64,000 nt of DNA, from positions 35,230-99,229 of the forward strand of contig NZ_JAAAPN010000015.1 in the NCBI RefSeq assembly GCF_009909205.1, read 5' to 3'. Under the pieces are notes generated by a model. The model had not been told where the DNA came from and did no database searches. It saw only the letters and a list, made by a program, of their open reading frames with translations. Below, piece after piece: positions 58,603 to 64,000 of this stretch (positions are counted from its first letter, which is position 1; each line of letters starts with the position of its first letter). This DNA comes from Aquabacterium fontiphilum. Lineage in GTDB: Bacteria; Pseudomonadota; Gammaproteobacteria; Burkholderiales; Burkholderiaceae_C. The translations under genes were made by a program, and so were the position numbers.

Positions 58603-60614
58603 GCGCCTCCAAGCGCCACAGCCGGCTGCTGCTTGAGGCGACGCAGGTCTTCCACAATGCCTTGTTGCGCGCTGATGCTCAGGTCGATCACCTCGCGGGC
58701 CTGGGCCACGTAGTAGGCCAACTGTTCGTCGCTGCGCGCCAGCGACTGGGCGATGGCCGCCTCCACGCGCTGCAGGCTGTCAGCCAGCTTGTCGTTGCTG
58801 GCGCTGAACTGGCCCACCCCGTGCTGGAACGCCTCGCCCAAACTGGCCAGCTCGACGGCGCTGGCCGCCACCCGTGTGGCGACTTCGTCCACCTGCCCCG
58901 TCTGCGCGGCCAGGCTGTCAGACAGTTGTGCGGCCGTCTGCTCGAATACCTGCCCGGCCGACTGCACCAGCTGGTTGACGGCTTCCCGCTGCTGCGCGGT
59001 GGTGGCCTGCAGGATGTCGAGCAAGCCCGCCAGGCGTTCGGTGAGTGCGGCGCGCTCGGCCAAGGCCTGGGTGTCGCGCTCGCCCAGCCGAGTCATCTCC
59101 TGGCGCAGCTGGGCGATGACCTCGGCGGCGGCCTGGGGCACGTCGGCCGCGGTCTGCAGCAAGCGGGTGATCGGGGTCTCCAGCGAGGCACCCAGGCTGG
59201 CCAGGTGCTGCGCGGCAGAAGCCTGAAGGGCATCCAGGCGGGCGATGGCGGTATCTGCCCGTGCGGCCTCCTGCTCGCGCAGCGCGGTCAGCTCCTGACG
59301 CCAGACCGTGGCCAGCTCGTCCATGCGCTGGCGCTGGGCGTCCTGCCATTGGGTCTCGGAGGCCATGCGGCTACGCACCAGCGCTTCCGCTTGGGCCACA
59401 AGCTGCTGCGAGGCCTGCAGGGTCTCGTGTGCGCGCTGGCCAGCCTGCTCGGCCACGGCCTGCGCCGTGCGGCTGAGCGCCTCGGTCACCGCCTGCTGCT
59501 GTGCCACGCTGTGCGCACCGGCGCGCTGCCACTCGTCAGCGAGCCGCTGGGTGGTTTCAGCCAGGCTGTGCTGCCACTGCAGCAGACGCGCGGCATCGGC
59601 CTGCGCCTGCTGGTCCTGCGATTGACTGGCCGCCTGCCGCCAGTCGCTCAGCAGCGTCTGCCATTGCGCCTGCGTCGTGGCCACCACGCGCTCGTGCAAT
59701 TGTTGTGCATCGCGGCCCAGGCTGTCCATGGTCTGCACCACGACCGGCTCGATCGCCTGGGCCGCTTGCTGGACACCCTGGCGCAATGTTTCTTGCAACG
59801 ACGCCCCGACCGTGCGGGCCAGCTCGGTGTAGGCGGCGGCAGCCTCTTGCTGGAAGGTCTGTTGCTGGCTGACCAGTTGCTGTTGTAGCCGTTCGGTACG
59901 CGCGTCCTGCTCGGCCATCCAGGCCTGCAGACGCTCGGCAATCAGCGGCAGCGCCTGGGCCTGTGCTTGCAGGGCCTGAACCGTTTGTTCTCGTTGATGG
60001 GCGGCCGACAGCGGGCGCAACACCGTGGCCACCGCCACATCCAGCTGGCGCGACACCGTCAGACGCTCGCGGCGGGCCAATGAGGACATCAGCCCCAGCA
60101 TGGCCGAGGCCGCCACACCGGCCACCGAGGTGCCGAATGACAGGCTCAGCCCCTTGATCGGCTCGGCCAGCGCGGCACGAATGGCGGTCAGGTCGGCCGA
60201 GCCTTCGAGCGCAAACACCGCGCCCTTGAAGGTCACGACCATGCCGAGAAAGGTGCCCAACATGCCCAGCATCACCAGCAGCCCGACCAGATACGGCGTG
60301 AGCGCCGGGCCCGGTAGCGGCGCGGCCAGGCCCTCGATGCGCTGGCGCACCGGCGCGCGCAGGCTGGCGTCCATGGGTTGCAGCCACGCACCCAGCTCGG
60401 CCGGCGGGGCCGACAAGGTGTCCAGCGACTGAGCCAGGCCCCGTGTGGCCGCACGGTACTGCCGCAGCTCATGCGCCCCCAACAGGTAGCCACCCGCAAT
60501 CAGCGCCGTCATGACCAAAGCCAGCGGGTTGCTCCCGACAAAGCCCCAGCCCACCCAGACCACGGCGGCCAGCCCCAGCGCAAATGCGCATGCCGTTGCA
60601 ATACGTGTGTTCAT
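58599..60614 (-). CDS. DUF802 protein: MotA/ExbB/ZorA-like membrane part with long coiled-coil tail
   Basis: A 671-residue protein. Spans lie near 7-28, 31-46, 105-130 and 155-180. The third and fourth carry LLVMLGMLGTFLGMVVTFKG and LSLSFGTSVAGVAASAMLGL, the pattern of MotA/TolQ/ExbB proton-channel subunits. Residues ~200-660 are an almost unbroken Gln/Ala-rich coiled coil, long enough to reach deep into the cytoplasm. This two-part plan is that of ZorA in Zorya defence, and the next gene is MotB/ZorB-like. In this family the role is unknown. Confidence 0.85.
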   Translation of the reverse strand: MNTRIATACAFALGLAAVVWVGWGFVGSNPLALVMTALIAGGYLLGAHELRQYRAATRGLAQSLDTLSAPPAELGAWLQPMDASLRAPVRQRIEGLAAPLPGPALTPYLVGLLVMLGMLGTFLGMVVTFKGAVFALEGSADLTAIRAALAEPIKGLSLSFGTSVAGVAASAMLGLMSSLARRERLTVSRQLDVAVATVLRPLSAAHQREQTVQALQAQAQALPLIAERLQAWMAEQDARTERLQQQLVSQQQTFQQEAAAAYTELARTVGASLQETLRQGVQQAAQAIEPVVVQTMDSLGRDAQQLHERVVATTQAQWQTLLSDWRQAASQSQDQQAQADAARLLQWQHSLAETTQRLADEWQRAGAHSVAQQQAVTEALSRTAQAVAEQAGQRAHETLQASQQLVAQAEALVRSRMASETQWQDAQRQRMDELATVWRQELTALREQEAARADTAIARLDALQASAAQHLASLGASLETPITRLLQTAADVPQAAAEVIAQLRQEMTRLGERDTQALAERAALTERLAGLLDILQATTAQQREAVNQLVQSAGQVFEQTAAQLSDSLAAQTGQVDEVATRVAASAVELASLGEAFQHGVGQFSASNDKLADSLQRVEAAIAQSLARSDEQLAYYVAQAREVIDLSISAQQGIVEDLRRLKQQPAVALGGA

Positions 60615-60632
60615 GCTTGATCTCAGTTGTTC

Positions 60633-61337
60633 TTATCGAGAAGAAAGGGCCGGATCGGCGCGCATCGCGGCAGGCTGCTGCGCGGCATCGACCATGCCTT
60701 GAATGGGTTGTTGCCGGTGCTGCAGTTCGGCCAGCAGCATCTGGCGCATGTCCTGGTTGAAACCCTCCACCCAGTTGCTTGCGCCTTCTGGCTCAACACC
60801 GCGACGGTGTTCGAAGCGGCGTTCGAGGTAAACCGAGACGCTGGCCAGCAGCCGCTGCTCGCGCGGGCCCAGCATCTCATCAAGTACACCATCGAGCGCG
60901 GCCAGTTGCCGCAGGCCAGACGTGCCGGCGGCCAAGGCCTTGCGCACCTGGGCCCGCCAGGCGTTGACGCGGTTTTCCAGCTGCTTCTGAACAGTCAGGT
61001 AGCGTTGCTGGCTTGGGCCATACGTGGTCTGCGCGCCATCGCCGAGCGCGGTATCCATCAAGGGCAGGGCGCGGATCCAGTCGGCGGTGTCCGCCAGGAA
61101 GCGCCGATGGCGCTCAGCCAGGTCAGCCGCATCCAGGGTGGACGTCACCCCCCGGGCCGCTGACGCGTACCGGTCGATCGATTGCAGGGCGGCCTCCAGC
61201 CGGACGCTGTCGACGGCAGACAACCAGTTGCCCAGCGCATGGGCCAAGTCAACCTGTGCGGCATCCGCGTCCAGCCGCGCCCACGCACGCAACAGGCGGG
61301 CGAGCGGGGAAGGGGCGAAGGCACGGGGAAGGGACAT
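60633..61337 (-). CDS. DUF3348 protein, first gene of the motor-like cluster
   Basis: A 234-residue soluble helical protein. It begins with LARLLRAWARLDADAAQVDL and continues with a middle FLADTADWIRALP and a C-terminal YLTVQKQLENRVNAWRAQVR, LDEMLGPREQRLLASVSVYL. These match my memory of DUF3348, found beside DUF802 and DUF2894 genes. No catalytic motif is visible. Eighteen bases separate it from the DUF802 gene. It may be a cytosolic partner of the coiled-coil tail. Confidence 0.78.
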   Translation of the reverse strand: MSLPRAFAPSPLARLLRAWARLDADAAQVDLAHALGNWLSAVDSVRLEAALQSIDRYASAARGVTSTLDAADLAERHRRFLADTADWIRALPLMDTALGDGAQTTYGPSQQRYLTVQKQLENRVNAWRAQVRKALAAGTSGLRQLAALDGVLDEMLGPREQRLLASVSVYLERRFEHRRGVEPEGASNWVEGFNQDMRQMLLAELQHRQQPIQGMVDAAQQPAAMRADPALSSR

Positions 61338-61488
61338 GGTATTTGCCGGTCAACAGGGCTGCCCACAGCGGAGCCGCCAGCGCGAAAGGGCAGTATTTTC
61401 CTCCACGGACGGGCTCGCGCAGTATGCTGATGCATGCTGGACTGCGCGCGCAGCGTCTGGCTCAACACGATCAAGACAGGAGTGCCAC

Positions 61489-61902
61489 GTGAAAATCACG
61501 GTCGAAACCACCATCGCCGCACCCATGGACCTGGTCTGGCAAACATGGACTACGCCGGACGACATCAAGCAGTGGAACGCGGCCTCAGACGACTGGCACA
61601 CCACCCAGGCGCGTGTTGACCTTCGTGTGGGCGGCAGCTTCTGCTCGCGCATGGAGGCGAAAGACGGCAGCGTGGGCTTCGACTTCGAAGGCGTCTACAC
61701 GAACATCGTGCCGCACCAGCTGATCGAATGCACGTTTGGTGATCGAAGCCTGCAAGTGACTTTCATCGATGGGCCCCAAGGTGTCACCGTCCGAGAGACC
61801 TTTGATGCCGAGGAGGTCTTTTCGGAGGAACAGCAACGCGCCGGCTGGCAAGCCATTTTGGATAACTTTGCGCGCCATGTGCTGAGCAAGCACGGGACAT
61901 GA
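61489..61902 (+). CDS. SRPBCC/AHSA1-type small-ligand-binding protein
   Basis: A 137-residue protein with the START-like fold of activator-of-Hsp90 homologues: VETTIAAPMDLVWQTWTTPD, DIKQWNAASDDWH, LRVGGSFCSRMEAKDGS, FEGVYTNIVPHQLIE and a C-terminal QQRAGWQAILDNFARHV. Function may be binding of a hydrophobic ligand. It starts with GTG after AGGAG. Overlaps the rhodanese gene by four bases. Confidence 0.87.
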   Translation: MKITVETTIAAPMDLVWQTWTTPDDIKQWNAASDDWHTTQARVDLRVGGSFCSRMEAKDGSVGFDFEGVYTNIVPHQLIECTFGDRSLQVTFIDGPQGVTVRETFDAEEVFSEEQQRAGWQAILDNFARHVLSKHGT

Positions 61903-62348
61903 AACACGGTATGCAGACAACGACCCTGATTGCACAGAGAGGAACGCGCGTGAACGCCCAGCTACAGCACTACGCCAACAAATTGCAATACGAGATCGAT
62001 GCCTGGGATCTGAAGGTGGCACTCGAGCGCGGCGACAACGTCGTCGTGATTGACGCCCGCTCACCTGACGCCTACGCCACGGAGCACATACCCGGCGCCA
62101 TCAATCTGCCACATCGGCAGATGACGGAAGAGAACACCTCAGGCATCGATCAGTCCGCATTGATCGTCACCTACTGTGACGGCATCGGCTGTAACGCGTC
62201 TACCAAGGGCGCCTTGAACATGACCAAGCTGGGCTTCGACGTCAAAGAACTGATGGGCGGGCTCGACTGGTGGAAACGAGACGGGTATCCCACAGCGGGC
62301 TCGGCAGGCATCGCCGCGACGGATGCCCCCAGCTGCGGCTGCGAATGA
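61899..62348 (+). CDS. Single-domain rhodanese-like sulfurtransferase
   Basis: A 149-residue protein with VVIDARSPDAYATEHIPGAI and the active loop TYCDGIGCNAS (Cys93, with a second Cys at 98), then GLDWWKRDGYP. It moves sulfur or acts in thiol redox work. The C-terminal PSCGC adds two more cysteines. The ATG at 61899 overlaps the upstream stop; an internal ATG at 61911 is an alternative. Confidence 0.87.
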   Translation: MKHGMQTTTLIAQRGTRVNAQLQHYANKLQYEIDAWDLKVALERGDNVVVIDARSPDAYATEHIPGAINLPHRQMTEENTSGIDQSALIVTYCDGIGCNASTKGALNMTKLGFDVKELMGGLDWWKRDGYPTAGSAGIAATDAPSCGCE

Positions 62349-62373
62349 CTCCGTCAGTCCCTGATTCATCACC

Positions 62374-62652
62374 ATGACCAACGATCTTGCACCCCTGCCG
62401 TCCCTCCCGCTTGGCCGTTATCGCCACTACAAGGGAGGCGAGTACGAGGTGCTCGGGGTGACCCGGCACAGCGAGACACTGGAGCCGCTGGTTCTGTATC
62501 GACCGCTGTACAACGACTCAGGCTTGTGGGTGCGGCCGTTTGCCATGTTCATCGAGCCAGTGACACACGGTGGCAAGACGCAACCGCGATTCAGTCGGGT
62601 CACCGCTGAAGACTCTGCATCACCACCTTCTGCCAAACCCGACATCAGATGA
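62374..62652 (+). CDS. DUF1653 protein
   Basis: A 92-residue protein. LGRYRHYKGGEYEVLGVTRH, LVLYRPLYNDSGLWVRPFAM and MFIEPV are the complete DUF1653 pattern (a small SH3-like barrel). Function is unknown. It overlaps the next gene by four bases. Confidence 0.87.
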   Translation: MTNDLAPLPSLPLGRYRHYKGGEYEVLGVTRHSETLEPLVLYRPLYNDSGLWVRPFAMFIEPVTHGGKTQPRFSRVTAEDSASPPSAKPDIR

Positions 62653-62978
62653 TCGACCGACTGGCGTCTGCGGCCTTTGGGGCGGTATGGGGGGCACTCA
62701 TCGGCGCCATCCTCGTGTGGTTACACGGTGTCTACTCCCAGACCCTGGGTCCCGCCACGACAGACATCGACGCCCAACGATGGATTGCGGGATCGGCTCT
62801 GTTCTTTGCCGCGCTGGGTCTGGTGTTCAACCTCGGCATCGGCTCGATCATCGGCTCTGCACTCAACGCCCTCCTCCGATTTGAAACCTTCGAAGACCAA
62901 TCGACCGTCTCTGGCTTGCTCAAAGGCGCTGTGCTGGTCTTGGTTGTGCTGTGTCTGCTGTGGGTATTGCATGTTTGA
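62649..62978 (+). CDS. Small hypothetical membrane protein
   Basis: A 109-residue protein with three predicted membrane spans: ~8-28 with glycine zipper (FGAVWGALIGAILVWL), ~48-72 and ~88-108. No family recognised. The start lies in an ATGA overlap with the DUF1653 gene. The following 140 bases (62979-63118) hold no gene I can support. Confidence 0.65.
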   Translation: MIDRLASAAFGAVWGALIGAILVWLHGVYSQTLGPATTDIDAQRWIAGSALFFAALGLVFNLGIGSIIGSALNALLRFETFEDQSTVSGLLKGAVLVLVVLCLLWVLHV

Positions 62979-63118
62979 CCTGGGTCGGCGCGGATCTAAG
63001 TGATCAGCAACTGAACGACATCATCCGTCACTGACCGTCGACGCCAGCGCGGCAACCCCTGTTCACCCCGCTTATGGCTTAATGGTTCGTCCAGACAACC
63101 ATCATCAAGGACAAGGGG

Positions 63119-63433
63119 ATGAACATCGACAACGCGCTGCCGCCGGAGCAGTGCCAGAGCATGGACGACATTCGAGCCGAGATCGACCGGATCGACCGGG
63201 CGGTCGTCACACTGATCGGCAAACGATATCGGTATGTCCTGGCTGCGGCCAGATTCAAGACATCGGCCTCCGCCGTTCGTGCCCCCGAGCGATTCAAAGC
63301 CATGCTGGCCACGCGTCGTGAATGGGCTGAACTAGAGGGGCTCAGTCCGGATGCCATTGAACGCATGTTCGCTGATCTGGTGAGTCACTTCATCGAAGAA
63401 GAGATGCAACGCTGGAAGGGCTGCCAGACGTGA
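63119..63433 (+). CDS. Chorismate mutase-type protein (PchB-like)
   Basis: A 104-residue helical protein with SMDDIRAEIDRIDRAVVTLI, GKRYRYVLAAARFK and a C-terminal IERMFADLVSHFIEEEMQRW, the AroQ-class fold. PchB and its relatives act as isochorismate-pyruvate lyase and weak chorismate mutase. Without a pchA neighbour the reaction is not fixed. AAGGACAAGGGG precedes the ATG. Overlaps the next gene as GTGA. Confidence 0.85.
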   Translation: MNIDNALPPEQCQSMDDIRAEIDRIDRAVVTLIGKRYRYVLAAARFKTSASAVRAPERFKAMLATRREWAELEGLSPDAIERMFADLVSHFIEEEMQRWKGCQT

Positions 63434-63891
63434 CCGCCATGCACATCACCCTCCGAGAAGCGAAATGCACCGATGTCGAGTCCGTGGCGGTGCTGTTCGA
63501 CCAGTACCGCCAGTTCTACGCGCAGGCGCCGGCCCCCGCGCTGGCTCGGCAGTTCATCGGTGACCGACTGAGGCAACAGCAATCCGTCATCCTGGTGGCT
63601 GAGCTGGCCGATGGCGCGCTGGCCGGCTTCTGCCAGCTGTATCCCACCTTCTGCTCGGTCGAGGCGCAGCCCATCTATGCCTTGTATGACCTGTTCGTGC
63701 GCCCCGAGCTGCGAAAGCTGGCGGTGGGCCGCAGGCTGCTCCAGGCAGCAGAAGCCAGGGCGGCGGCGGATGGCAAGGCGCGCATGGACCTCACCACCGC
63801 CCGCACCAACGTGGTCGCGCAATCCTTGTACGAATCGCTGGGATGGGTGCGCGATGAGGTTTTTCTTGGCTACATGTCACCGCCGCAGTAA
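63430..63891 (+). CDS. GNAT N-acetyltransferase
   Basis: A 153-residue acetyltransferase with ITLREAKCTDVESVAVLFDQ, YALYDLFVRPELRKLAVGRR (acetyl-CoA loop) and TTARTNVVAQSLYESLGW. Substrate unknown. It starts with GTG over the preceding stop, or with the ATG three codons later. An IS21-type end begins within a few bases of its stop codon, so its last residues could have been changed by the insertion. Confidence 0.87.
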   Translation: MTAMHITLREAKCTDVESVAVLFDQYRQFYAQAPAPALARQFIGDRLRQQQSVILVAELADGALAGFCQLYPTFCSVEAQPIYALYDLFVRPELRKLAVGRRLLQAAEARAAADGKARMDLTTARTNVVAQSLYESLGWVRDEVFLGYMSPPQ

Positions 63892-64000
63892 TACTGACCC
63901 ACTTCGTCGGCGTAAAAGTGACCCACCTGGGGTAAGGATGGCGGCTTTGGCCGCCGATGTTGACCCAGGAGCAAGTAGTGGAGATCAAGGTGATGTCTCG
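63892..64000 (+). mobile_element. Left end of an IS21-family insertion sequence
   Basis: The bases directly after the acetyltransferase stop contain two copies of TGACCCAC (63895-63902 and 63919-63926), the repeated terminal motif common in IS21-type elements, then the start of a transposase gene. The element continues outside the window, so its other end and any target duplication cannot be seen. Confidence 0.72.
63957..64000 (+). CDS. istA: IstA-type transposase, first codons (3' end outside window)
   Basis: Fourteen complete codons give MLTQEQVVEIKVMS, which matches the usual beginning of IS21-family IstA transposases (an N-terminal helix-turn-helix follows in the family). Only the start is visible, so activity cannot be judged. 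Confidence 0.65.
   Translation, partial: MLTQEQVVEIKVMS

Overview
The window is GC-rich, densely coded DNA from a Gram-negative bacterium. The likeliest source is a betaproteobacterium of the order Burkholderiales. The evidence is outer-membrane lipoproteins and beta-barrels, an aa3-type oxidase subunit I, and a DUF3348/DUF802/OmpA/DUF2894 gene set that I know mainly from that order. I cannot name a genus from sequence alone. I saw no rRNA, tRNA, CRISPR array or prophage. The only mobile DNA is the edge of an IS21-family element at the right end.

Layout. (1) 1-5.8 kb: end of a glycosyltransferase, two envelope lipoproteins (DUF4398, OmpA), an AI-2E-type permease, an ABC exporter and a beta-barrel protein. 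(2) 5.9-18.8 kb: glycan genes. A short GT4-PAP2 pair and a GT4-deacetylase pair come first. A long leftward operon follows: PRC-barrel, GT4, SDR, GmhB-like phosphatase, GT9, carbamoyltransferase, GT2, GT-B. (3) 18.9-37.3 kb: a signalling and stress block. It holds two paralogous hybrid histidine kinases, a third kinase paired with a YfiR protein, an NtrC-type sigma54 activator, a lone receiver and fumarase. It also holds many small proteins of stress-associated families (DUF421, DUF883, hemerythrin, DUF4142, GlsB, holin-like) and several disordered proteins. (4) 37.3-45 kb: a GH1-RmlD fusion with UDP-galactopyranose mutase, a CYP152-type peroxygenase, and a stand-alone oxidase subunit I with a DUF2243 protein. 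(5) 45-50.6 kb: hipBA with a clear operator/promoter, selO, an acetyltransferase, NAD(P)HX dehydratase and a histidine phosphatase. (6) 50.8-57.3 kb: dabA/dabB inorganic-carbon uptake with a divergent LysR regulator, then chrA. (7) 57.3-61.3 kb: a four-gene cluster with MotA/MotB-like (Zorya-like) motor proteins. (8) 61.5-64 kb: small housekeeping genes and the IS21 edge.

How it works together. Reading the intergenic regions by eye I find about twenty sites fitting the sigma54 -24/-12 pattern (GG-N10-GC, mostly [T/G/C/A]GGCAC-N5-TTGC). Most lie 20-60 bases before the start codon of a gene in regions 1-4, and one precedes the histidine phosphatase. Several form very tight divergent pairs. Together with the NtrC-type activator at 23.9 kb and the hybrid kinases, this suggests that exopolysaccharide synthesis, envelope and stress proteins, a P450 peroxygenase and an alternative oxidase subunit form one RpoN regulon, probably for a surface, biofilm or stress lifestyle. 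That is inference from pattern and position, not a measurement. The second system worth attention is the motor-like cluster at 57.3-61.3 kb, whose two flanking proteins have no known function.
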